Assembly: GCA_030549955.1 (NCBI GenBank)
Contig: JAUQQI010000331.1
Location: 1-5,161, forward strand
Direction of reading: 5' to 3'
DNA: 5,161 nucleotides
From: Chloroflexota bacterium
GTDB lineage: Bacteria; Chloroflexota; Dehalococcoidia; JAUQQI01
The notes under the pieces are model-generated. The model was not told the DNA's origin. It did no database searches and was given only the letters and a program-made list of their open reading frames with translations. Position 1 is the stretch's first letter, and every line of letters begins with the position of its first letter. This document shows positions 1 through 5,161 of this stretch, piece after piece. The translations under genes and the position numbers were made by a program.

Positions 1-141
1 GGGGGCGGTCCCCTACCCTGGCCGAGCGGGCGGCATGCAGGCACTCGGCTTTGAGCGACGGGCGACCTGCCCCATGGGGATGGCGGCCACAGGCTTGAGC
101 CTGCGGACCGGTTCGCAGTCCTGGGGCATTTTGGTGGGTCG
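1..141. other. Upstream non-coding region with small palindromes
   Basis: No gene is supported here. Several short inverted repeats are visible: GCCGAG (21-26) facing CTCGGC (44-49), the palindrome CCCCATGGGG (70-79), CAGGCTTGAGCCTG (90-103), and a near-palindrome at 102-117 (TGCG...CGCA around ACCGGT). None is followed by a T-run, so none looks like an intrinsic terminator of an upstream gene. They could be operator-like sites or simply chance in GC-rich DNA. One + frame stays open through the region but continues across the promoter and into the riboswitch, and its translation is unrecognisable. Confidence 0.4.
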
Positions 142-150
142 TGATATAAT
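142..150 (+). promoter_or_regulatory. Extended -10 promoter for the thiC-cofG-cofH operon
   Basis: A perfect TATAAT hexamer at 145-150 is preceded directly by TGA (142-144), giving the extended -10 form TGnTATAAT of a housekeeping sigma factor. With a 17-nt spacer the -35 hexamer would be 122-127 (TGGGGC), a poor match to TTGACA, which the extended -10 could offset. Transcription would begin near 157, just before the first helix of the TPP riboswitch at 159. This spacing, together with AT-richness in an otherwise GC-rich leader, makes the call fairly secure. Confidence 0.8.
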
Positions 151-158
151 TGGGCGAA

Positions 159-257
159 GGACCTGGGGGAGCTCGGGCCAACCGGGCTGAGAGGGTCCCT
201 TAATGCGGGGCCGACCCCCGGAACCTGAACCGGGTAATGCCGGCGGAGGGAAGGTCC
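159..257 (+). ncRNA. TPP riboswitch aptamer (THI box)
   Basis: This is a thiamin-pyrophosphate sensing aptamer in the 5' leader of thiC. The closing helix P1 is visible as GGACCT (159-164) pairing with AGGTCC (252-257). The conserved core CTGAGA lies at about 186-191, and the P3 helix is GGGTC facing GACCC. The 3' THI-box runs ACCTGAACCGGGTAATGCC (223-241) and then GGCGGAGGGA (242-251), closely matching the family consensus. A P3 side extension is present, as in many bacterial examples. Ligand binding is expected to reduce expression of thiC and anything on the same transcript. An ATG at 237-239 in frame with thiC lies inside the aptamer core and is not a start codon. Confidence 0.95.
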
Positions 258-308
258 GTCCCCATTGCCGGCTTCCCCCTGGAGGAAAATCAGACTGGAG
301 GTGGAGCC
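258..308 (+). promoter_or_regulatory. Riboswitch expression platform with SD-sequestering hairpin (proposed)
   Basis: No hairpin followed by a T-run occurs between the aptamer and thiC, which argues for translational control. Bases 270-278 (GGCTTCCCC) can pair with 300-308 (GGTGGAGCC) with one mismatch and one G-U pair, tying up part of the SD. The competing helix is GGGAAG (248-253, the 3' edge of the aptamer) with CTTCCC (272-277). It cannot coexist with P1, which needs 252-257. Free of ligand, the second helix would leave the SD open; with TPP bound, P1 forms and the SD hairpin is favoured. The helices are seen in the sequence; the switching logic is inferred. Confidence 0.5.
297..301 (+). 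promoter_or_regulatory. thiC ribosome-binding site deciding the GTG start
   Basis: GGAGG at 297-301 ends 7 nt before GTG 309, which begins a protein starting PTQLELARKG after the initiator, the usual start of short-form ThiC. A second copy of CTGGAGG lies at 279-285 but has no suitably spaced start codon, so it may be a decoy or a by-product of repeat content. This site rules out the in-frame ATG at 237. Confidence 0.85.
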
Positions 309-1619
309 GTGCCGACCCAGCTGGAGCTGGCCCGCAAGGGCGTTATCACTGAGGCGATGGCCTATGTGGCCGAGGCCGAGGGCATCTGCCCCGAGGAGGT
401 CCGTCAGAAGGTTGCCGCAGGCCTTGCGGTCATCCCGGCTAATCCCAACCACAAAAGCCTTTGCCGGTACACCGGTATCGGCCAGGGGCTTTCGGTCAAG
501 GTCAACGCCAATATCGGAACCTCCTACGATTACGTCAACCTCGAGGAGGAGCTCCAAAAACTTGAGCTGGCCCTGAAGGCCGGGGCCGATGCGGTGATGG
601 ACCTTTCGACCGGCGGCGACCTGAAGGCTATCCGGCGGGTGCTGCTGGAGGCCTGCCCGGTGCCGTTAGGGACCGTGCCCATCTACGAGGCGGAGTTCCG
701 GGCCGCAAAAGAAAAGGGCTCGATTTTCGAGCTTACGGCCGACGACCTTTTCGAGGTGGTCGAAGCGCACGGCAAGGAGGGTGTCGACTTCATTACCGTC
801 CACTGCGGGGTGACCCGAAAGAACCTGGAGCACTACCGGAACACCCGGCGGGTGACCGGCATCGTTTCCCGGGGCGGTGGTCTTCTGGCGGCCTGGATGC
901 TGGAAAACGGGGCCGAGAACCCCCTCTATGAGCATTTCGACTGGCTTTTGGAGAGCGCCCGAAGCTATGACATGACGCTGAGCTTAGGCGGCGGGTTAAG
1001 GGCGGGCTGCCTGGCTGATGACCTGGATGGGGCGCAGGTGGCCGAGCTTGTCGTTTTGGGGGAGCTGGTCGAGCGGGCCCGGCGGGCCGGGGTCCAGGTG
1101 ATGGTGGAAGGGCCGGGCCATGTGCCCTTAAACGAGGTGGCGACCAACGTCCAGCTTGAAAAAAAGCTTTGTCGGGGCGCCCCCTTTTACATTCTGGGAA
1201 TGCTGCCAGTGGATACGGCGGCTGGCTTTGACCACATCGCCGGGGCCATCGGCGGGGCCTTAGCCGGGATGTACGGAGCGGACATGCTGTGTTATCTTAC
1301 TCCCGCCGAGCACCTGGGCCTGCCGGCGCCGGAGCACGTCTACGCCGGGGTCGTGGCCTTTAAGGTCGCGGCCCATGCGGCGGATGTGGCCCGGGGACAT
1401 CCGAAGGCGCTGGAGCGCAACCGGCGGATGTCGGAAGCCCGGTACCGGCTGGACTGGGAGGGCCAGTTTGCCCTGGCCCTCTACCCGGAGGAGGCCCGGC
1501 GGATCTTCGCCGAGCGGGCCTCCCGGACCCGGGCCTGTTCCATGTGCGGGCCGTTCTGCCCGATGAACCTGGTGGAGCACGTCCTCCGGCGCAAGGAGCC
1601 TCCAGCGGCGGCCGACTGA
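309..1619 (+). CDS. thiC: Phosphomethylpyrimidine synthase ThiC
   Basis: ThiC is a cytosolic [4Fe-4S]/SAM radical enzyme that rearranges 5-aminoimidazole ribotide into HMP-phosphate, the pyrimidine moiety of thiamin. The GTG start gives 436 residues, the short form lacking the N-terminal domain of the roughly 600-residue proteobacterial and plant versions. Visible family blocks include NPNHKSLCRYTGIG near the N-terminus, MDLSTGGDL, TVPIYEA and TVHCGVT. MVEGPGHVP (265-273) and YLTPAEHLGLP (329-339) carry H271 and H335, the expected metal ligands. The C-terminal cluster motif is C410-x2-C413-x3-C417, one residue tighter than the CX2CX4C usually quoted. The upstream TPP riboswitch strongly favours ThiC over the related 5-hydroxybenzimidazole synthase BzaF. 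The gene heads an operon and its stop codon overlaps the cofG start. Confidence 0.96.
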   Translation: MPTQLELARKGVITEAMAYVAEAEGICPEEVRQKVAAGLAVIPANPNHKSLCRYTGIGQGLSVKVNANIGTSYDYVNLEEELQKLELALKAGADAVMDLSTGGDLKAIRRVLLEACPVPLGTVPIYEAEFRAAKEKGSIFELTADDLFEVVEAHGKEGVDFITVHCGVTRKNLEHYRNTRRVTGIVSRGGGLLAAWMLENGAENPLYEHFDWLLESARSYDMTLSLGGGLRAGCLADDLDGAQVAELVVLGELVERARRAGVQVMVEGPGHVPLNEVATNVQLEKKLCRGAPFYILGMLPVDTAAGFDHIAGAIGGALAGMYGADMLCYLTPAEHLGLPAPEHVYAGVVAFKVAAHAADVARGHPKALERNRRMSEARYRLDWEGQFALALYPEEARRIFAERASRTRACSMCGPFCPMNLVEHVLRRKEPPAAAD

Positions 1620-2821
1620 TGGTGGGGGTGCGTTCGGGCCCGGGCCTGAAGGTCCGGCGGGTCCTGGACCGTGCCCTTGCGGGGGTTCCGCCCGGGCGGG
1701 AGGAGGCCTATGCCCTCTGCTACGCCGAGGGGCCGGACTTCTGGGCCCTGCTGGAGGCGGCCGGGCGGCTGCGGGACCGGTGCAAGGGGCGTGTGGTGAC
1801 CTTTTCCCGGAAGGTGTTCATCCCCCTCACCAACCTGTGCCGGGACCGGTGCGCCTACTGCGCCTTCGTCCGGGCGCCCGGTGAGCCTGGGGCCAGAACC
1901 TTAAGCCCCGAAGAGGCGCTGGCCCTCGCCCGGGCCGGGGAGCGGGTTGGCTGCAAGGAGGCGCTCTTTTCGCTGGGGGACCGGCCGGAGGCCCGGTATC
2001 CGGCCTACCGGGCCTGGCTTGCGGGGGAGGGTTACGGTTCGACCCTGGAGTACCTGCGAGCGGTCTGCGCCCTGGTGGCGGAGCGGACGAAGCTTTTGCC
2101 CCACGCCAACCCCGGGGTCATGACCGAGGCCGAGGTGGCGGCCCTAAAACCGTACAACGTCTCGATGGGGCTGATGCTGGAGACGGTCTCCGAACGGCTG
2201 TTGCGGCCGGGGCTGGTCCACCACCGCTGCCCGGACAAGGTGCCGCGGGTGCGGCTCAGGACCATTGCGGCGGCCGGGCGGCAGCAGGTGGCCTTCACTA
2301 CTGGGATCCTGGTGGGGATTGGGGAGACGGCGGAGGAGCGGGTGGATTCCCTCTTTGCCATTCGGGAGCTGCAGCAGGCGTACGGCCACATCCAGGAGGT
2401 GATCATTCAGAACTTCCGGCCGAAGGCCGGCACCCCCATGGCGGACCACCCGGCCCCCGGGCTGGGGACGATGCTGCGGACGATTGCGATTGCCCGGCTC
2501 ATCCTGCCGGAAATGAACATCCAGGCGCCGCCCAACCTGGCCCCGGCCGACTACAGGGCTTACCTCTGGGCGGGGATAAACGACTGGGGCGGAATCTCGC
2601 CCCTGACCCCGGATTTCATCAACCCGGAGGCGCCCTGGCCGAAGGTACGGGAGCTTAAGGAGGTCTGCCGGGCCGAAGGGTTTCAGCTGCGGGAGCGGCT
2701 GGCCGTCTACCCGGAGTACGTGGGGCGGCCGGAATTTATCCCTGAGGGTCTCCGGGCGAAGGTTCTCGCCTTTACGGACGGTTCCGGTCTCGTCCGGCCG
2801 GAGCTGGAAGGACCTTACTGA
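1619..2821 (+). CDS. cofG: F0 synthase subunit CofG (radical SAM)
   Basis: CofG performs the second half of F0 (7,8-didemethyl-8-hydroxy-5-deazariboflavin) synthesis, acting on the product made by CofH to close the deazaflavin ring; F0 is the chromophore of F420. The ATG at 1619 overlaps the thiC TGA (TGATG) and yields 400 residues. The nearest SD-like AAGGAG (1593-1598) is too far upstream, so coupling to thiC translation is likely. GTG at 1622 or 1628 are alternative starts. The radical-SAM motif is C74-x3-C78-x2-C81 (CRDRCAYC). Other CofG hallmarks are HANPGVMT (162-169), SMGLMLE (182-188), FTTGILVGIGET (226-237) and AGINDWGGISPLTPDFINPE (318-337). The last block separates CofG from CofH and MqnC/MqnE. 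The N-terminal 60 residues resemble the same region of CofH, as expected for this family. The gene appears intact. Confidence 0.93.
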   Translation: MVGVRSGPGLKVRRVLDRALAGVPPGREEAYALCYAEGPDFWALLEAAGRLRDRCKGRVVTFSRKVFIPLTNLCRDRCAYCAFVRAPGEPGARTLSPEEALALARAGERVGCKEALFSLGDRPEARYPAYRAWLAGEGYGSTLEYLRAVCALVAERTKLLPHANPGVMTEAEVAALKPYNVSMGLMLETVSERLLRPGLVHHRCPDKVPRVRLRTIAAAGRQQVAFTTGILVGIGETAEERVDSLFAIRELQQAYGHIQEVIIQNFRPKAGTPMADHPAPGLGTMLRTIAIARLILPEMNIQAPPNLAPADYRAYLWAGINDWGGISPLTPDFINPEAPWPKVRELKEVCRAEGFQLRERLAVYPEYVGRPEFIPEGLRAKVLAFTDGSGLVRPELEGPY

Positions 2822-2835
2822 AGGAGGCTGACTGG

Positions 2836-4110
2836 ATGCCTTTAGCGGAGCTTTGGCCGCGAAAGATTCGGTCTTTGGCGCCTGACTTCGTCGAAATCCT
2901 GGAGCGGGCCCTGGCCGGGGAAGATATCACTGTTACTGAGGGGGAACGGCTCTTCGGGGCGACGGGCCCCGAGCTTTGGGCCCTCATCCTGGTGGCCGAT
3001 GAGCTGCGGCGCCGGCGGGTGGGGGATGTGGTCACCTACGTGATTAACCGCAACATTAACTTTACCAACGTTTGTATTAAGCGGTGCGGCTTTTGCGCCT
3101 TCTCCCGGGGGCACCGGGAGGCCGAAGGCTACTTTTTGCCGCCGGAGGAGGTGGTCCGGCGGGCGGTGGAGGCCTGGGAACTTGGGGCCACCGAGGTATG
3201 CATTCAGGCGGGGCTGCCGCCGAAGCTGGACGGCTACTTTTACGTGGAGCTTACCCGGGCCATCAAACGGGCGGCGCCGGGGTTGCACATCCACGCCTTC
3301 TCCCCGGAGGAGGTGGTTTACGGGGCGGTTCGGGCCGGATGCTCGGTAGAGGACTACCTGAAGGCCCTTAAGGCCGCGGGCCTCGGTTCACTGCCGGGGA
3401 CGGCGGCCGAGATTTTAGACGACGGGCTGCGGCGGCGGATAAGTCCGGGGCGGATAAGCGTAAGCCAGTGGGTGGAAGTGATAACCACCGCCCACCGGCT
3501 GGGGATTCCGACGACGGCCACCATCATGTATGGCCACGTGGAGACGGACCGGCAGAAGGCGGCCCACATCGGTCTCATCCGGGAGATCCAGCGGCAGACC
3601 GGCGGCTTTACGGAGTTTATCCCCCTCTCTTTCGTGCATGAGGAGGCGCCCATGTGGCGGAAGGGGCTGGTGGCCGGGGTGAGGCCCGGGGCCACGGGCG
3701 CGGAGGTAGTCAAAATGTACGCCGTAAGCCGGGTCATGCTCAATAACTGGATCCCCAACATCCAGGTCTCGTGGGTGAAGGAGGGGCCGAAATTTGCCCA
3801 GTTCTGCCTCAACGCCAGGGGCAACGACTTCATGGGGACGCTGATGAATGAATCCATCTCCACCGCCGCCGGGGCGCCCTTCGGGCAGCGGCTGCGGCCC
3901 CGGGAGATACGCCGGCTCATCCGGGATAGCGGCCGGATCCCGGCCCAGCGGACAACTACCTACGAGATTTTGCGGATTTTCCCCACCGCCGAAGACGAAC
4001 ACTATGACCCCCTTGACCTCGTTGACGAGCCGGCGGCCGAAGCCAGGTTCGGCTCCTACCGGGAGCTTATCAGGCGGCCGGAATTTCGTTACCGGCGTGA
4101 GGGGAACTGA
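2836..4110 (+). CDS. cofH: F0 synthase subunit CofH (radical SAM)
   Basis: CofH (5-amino-6-(D-ribitylamino)uracil--L-tyrosine 4-hydroxyphenyl transferase) cleaves tyrosine and attaches its hydroxybenzyl part to the ribitylaminouracil from riboflavin synthesis, giving the CofG substrate. It has 424 residues. AAGGAGG (2821-2827) sits 8 nt before the ATG and 14 nt separate it from cofG, so it has its own strong RBS. The radical-SAM motif is C80-x3-C84-x2-C87 (CIKRCGFC). Family blocks are CIQAGLPPKLDGYFY (122-136), HIHAFSPEE (151-159), LGSLPGTAAEIL (183-194), TATIMYGHVET (227-237), EFIPLSFVHEEAPMW (260-274) and GTLMNESISTAAGA (334-347). In actinobacteria CofG and CofH are fused as FbiC; here they are separate adjacent genes in G-H order. 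The other F420 genes (cofC, cofD, cofE) are not in the window, so the end product could be F0 or F420. Confidence 0.94.
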   Translation: MPLAELWPRKIRSLAPDFVEILERALAGEDITVTEGERLFGATGPELWALILVADELRRRRVGDVVTYVINRNINFTNVCIKRCGFCAFSRGHREAEGYFLPPEEVVRRAVEAWELGATEVCIQAGLPPKLDGYFYVELTRAIKRAAPGLHIHAFSPEEVVYGAVRAGCSVEDYLKALKAAGLGSLPGTAAEILDDGLRRRISPGRISVSQWVEVITTAHRLGIPTTATIMYGHVETDRQKAAHIGLIREIQRQTGGFTEFIPLSFVHEEAPMWRKGLVAGVRPGATGAEVVKMYAVSRVMLNNWIPNIQVSWVKEGPKFAQFCLNARGNDFMGTLMNESISTAAGAPFGQRLRPREIRRLIRDSGRIPAQRTTTYEILRIFPTAEDEHYDPLDLVDEPAAEARFGSYRELIRRPEFRYRREGN

Positions 4111-4203
4111 GCCGAGTTTAACCCCCTTACGGCTGAGATTTGTCCTTGCAACCTTCCGGATCCGCTGGGGCCGGCGGCCGGCAACCCGAGTCCGACCAGC
4201 GAG

Positions 4204-4274
4204 GGATCACCGTGGGCGGGACGTAAGAGGGGAGCACCGGCGCCTGCGCCAAAGGTGCCCGCGGCACCTGATCC
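4204..4274. repeat. Nested inverted repeats, possible structured RNA
   Basis: GGATCA (4204-4209) faces TGATCC (4269-4274). Directly inside, CCGTGGGC (4210-4217) can pair with GCCCGCGG (4257-4264) with one G-U, leaving a CACC bulge. Alternative internal hairpins also exist: GGCG-CCTG-CGCC (4239-4250) and GGTGCC-CGC-GGCACC (4254-4268). The last competes with the long outer stem. It matches no riboswitch class I can name. It could be the end structure of the cofH transcript, a remnant of a mobile element, or chance pairing in GC-rich DNA. Confidence 0.3.
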
Positions 4275-4418
4275 TGACCTTTTCCGTCCCCCAGCATCTG
4301 CCCGCGCCGGCCAAAATGGTGGAAAACTGCTGACCTTAAGGTCGGGAGATAGGACACGGCCCGATCGGTCGGGGACCAGCCTCAAGCAGGCCTTATCCCG
4401 AATCGAGAAGAGCGCCCC

Positions 4419-4443
4419 AAAAGACCGGCTGGCCTGGCCAGCC
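4419..4443 (-). terminator. Weak intrinsic terminator candidate downstream of the - strand pseudogene
   Basis: On the - strand GGCTGGCC-A-GGCCAGCC (4443-4427) forms an 8-bp stem, with at least the innermost pairs opened to make a loop. It is followed by GGTCTTTTGG, a T-run of only four. It lies about 140 nt past the pseudogene stop. The short T-run and the distance make this tentative. It would not act on the + strand, where no T-run follows. Confidence 0.3.
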
Positions 4444-4584
4444 CGGATTGGCCCACCCGGCCAGGTTCCCGCTCACACCCGGCGGCACAGGGCAGCCGGT
4501 CATCCCCTGTTCCCTGCCAGCCTGGCACCAGTCAGCGCCAGCAGGGGGGCCAGCGCCTTCCTCCAACGGCGCCTACCCCGGCCC

Positions 4585-5161
4585 TCAGGCGACCTCCACG
4601 GGCGGGACCCGCTCCCCACGCGGGGTGACCAGGCCGACGCCCCCGGCCATGGCCCGCAGGCCGGCCCGGCTCAAGGCCTCCTTGAAGCCCTCGGACCGGG
4701 CCCGGCGGGCCCAATCCCGGATGCCACCGGGCGAGAGGCCGCCACGACGGTGAGGACCCGTCCGGCAGGGTCCCGGACCGGGAAGGCCAGGTCCACTGCC
4801 ACGGGTCCGGGCGTCCCGAAAATGTCGATGGCGTCGGCGGTTACACCAGCAGTCTTGGCCAGGACTCCAACCTCCCGGCGCAGGGCCCCGATAGCCCGGG
4901 CAAGCTCCTCGACCCGTTCCTCGGTCCGGGCCTGGGCCTCAGCCAGCCGGCCAGCTCGTTTCTCAGCCGTGCGCTGGGCCTCGGCCAGCTGCCGGACCGC
5001 CTCCGTCAGCTCCCCAAATCGCCGCTCGGTTTCTTCCCGGAAGGCCCGGAACTCCCCGGGCAGACGCAGAAGCTCCTCGCCGGCCAGCGCCGCCCAGAGC
5101 TGCATCCGCCACCCGGGGTGCTGCTGAAGAATCTTTAAAAGATCCTGGAAATCCTCCACCG
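4585..5161 (-). pseudogene. Frameshifted coiled-coil / PD-(D/E)XK-like protein (DUF3782 type)
   Basis: The first frame begins at GTG 5159-5157 (it could start beyond the window) and reads EDFQDLLKILQQHPGWR, the usual opening of a family of coiled-coil proteins with a C-terminal nuclease-like fold. Residues about 36-100 form a charged coiled coil with a 14-residue repeat (LAEAQ at 58 and 72). A beta region follows, VAVDLAF (120-126) and GRVLTVV (133-139), where the acidic residue of a PD-(D/E)XK core is D123. The family's E-x-K step should come next, but the frame instead runs out at a stop at 4673-4671. The homologous tail continues in the neighbouring frame from about 4740: LSPGGIRDWARRARSEGF, ending VGLVTPRGERVPPVEVA with TGA at 4587-4585. 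The frame relation fits loss of 3n+1 bases. The stretch before D123 and the tail also look shorter than in intact relatives. Members have no settled function. The family call is from memory of sequence style, without a search. Confidence 0.65.

Larger units (their letters stand above)
4111..4584. other. Intergenic region without a convincing gene
   Basis: No open frame here gives a recognisable protein, and those that are open look low-complexity and Pro/Arg/Ala-rich, as expected from GC-rich non-coding DNA. Just after cofH an AGCCG/CGGCT inverted repeat (4110-4114, 4130-4134) has a 15-nt loop and no T-run, so it is a poor terminator. Other structure includes a cluster of inverted repeats at 4204-4274, the perfect palindrome GACCTTAAGGTC (4332-4343), GGCTGGCCTGGCCAGCC (4427-4443) and TGCCAGCCTGGCA (4515-4527). 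It separates two convergent transcription units and may contain eroded sequence from the neighbouring pseudogene region. Confidence 0.6.

Noticed and set aside
2..188. Open + frame running from the left edge through the promoter into the riboswitch
   Set aside because: It crosses the extended -10 and the aptamer, and its translation is unrecognisable. A 38-codon - strand frame in the same place also has no support.
237..308. N-terminal extension of thiC from ATG 237
   Set aside because: The ATG lies in the conserved TAATGCC core of the TPP aptamer, has no usable SD, and the extra 24 residues do not fit ThiC. GTG 309 has GGAGG at the right distance.
1544..1618. Extended start of cofG inside thiC
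   Set aside because: It would overlap the thiC cluster-motif end by 76 nt, with residues unlike CofG. The ATG at the TGATG junction is the natural start.
309..1619. Gene as BzaF (5-hydroxybenzimidazole synthase) instead of ThiC
   Set aside because: BzaF is a ThiC relative in anaerobes but normally sits in cobalamin-controlled bza loci. The clear TPP riboswitch here points to ThiC.
4110..4140. Rho-independent terminator directly after cofH
   Set aside because: Only a 5-bp stem with a 15-nt loop and a TTTG tail is present, too weak to call. The end of the operon transcript cannot be placed from sequence.
4515..4540. CRISPR-like or tandem repeats from the recurring CCAGC words
   Set aside because: The words vary in length and spacing, with no regular repeat-spacer pattern. 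They form only small palindromes such as TGCCAGCCTGGCA.
4255..5127. Long + strand open frame of 290 codons
   Set aside because: Its product is an Arg/Pro/Ala/Ser-rich sequence with no recognisable domain. Most of it is the antisense of the - strand coiled-coil gene, so it is a GC-driven shadow.

Overview
The window is GC-rich bacterial DNA. It carries a compact three-gene operon on the + strand and a decayed gene on the - strand. A short-form ThiC, split cofG and cofH genes, a TPP riboswitch, strong G-rich Shine-Dalgarno sites, GTG starts and a coiled-coil/PD-(D/E)XK-type protein together suggest a high-GC, anaerobic and possibly thermophilic Bacillota (Desulfotomaculum/Moorella/Ammonifex type). 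That placement is inference from style and gene content; no marker gene is present.

Region by region: 1-141 is non-coding upstream sequence with several small palindromes. A strong extended -10 promoter lies at 142-150. A complete TPP (THI-box) riboswitch aptamer spans about 159-257 and is followed by an expression platform (258-308) that appears to mask or expose the thiC ribosome-binding site. thiC (309-1619, GTG start) is followed by cofG (1619-2821, TGATG overlap) and cofH (2836-4110, 14 nt gap with its own strong SD). Bases 4111-4584 hold no convincing gene, only GC-rich inverted repeats and a weak - strand terminator candidate. From 4585 to the right edge, on the - strand, is a frameshifted, internally deleted gene for a coiled-coil protein of the DUF3782/PD-(D/E)XK type.

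How the genes work together: ThiC makes the pyrimidine half (HMP-P) of thiamin from AIR. CofG and CofH together make F0, the 5-deazaflavin chromophore of coenzyme F420, from tyrosine and the riboflavin intermediate 5-amino-6-(ribitylamino)uracil. All three are [4Fe-4S]/SAM radical enzymes with oxygen-sensitive clusters. No promoter or terminator is seen between the genes, so the TPP riboswitch would place deazaflavin synthesis under thiamin control, at least at the transcript level. That arrangement is the most interesting feature of the window. The reading that control is translational, with a possible thiC-to-cofG coupling, comes from the leader sequence and the gene overlap and is not proven.
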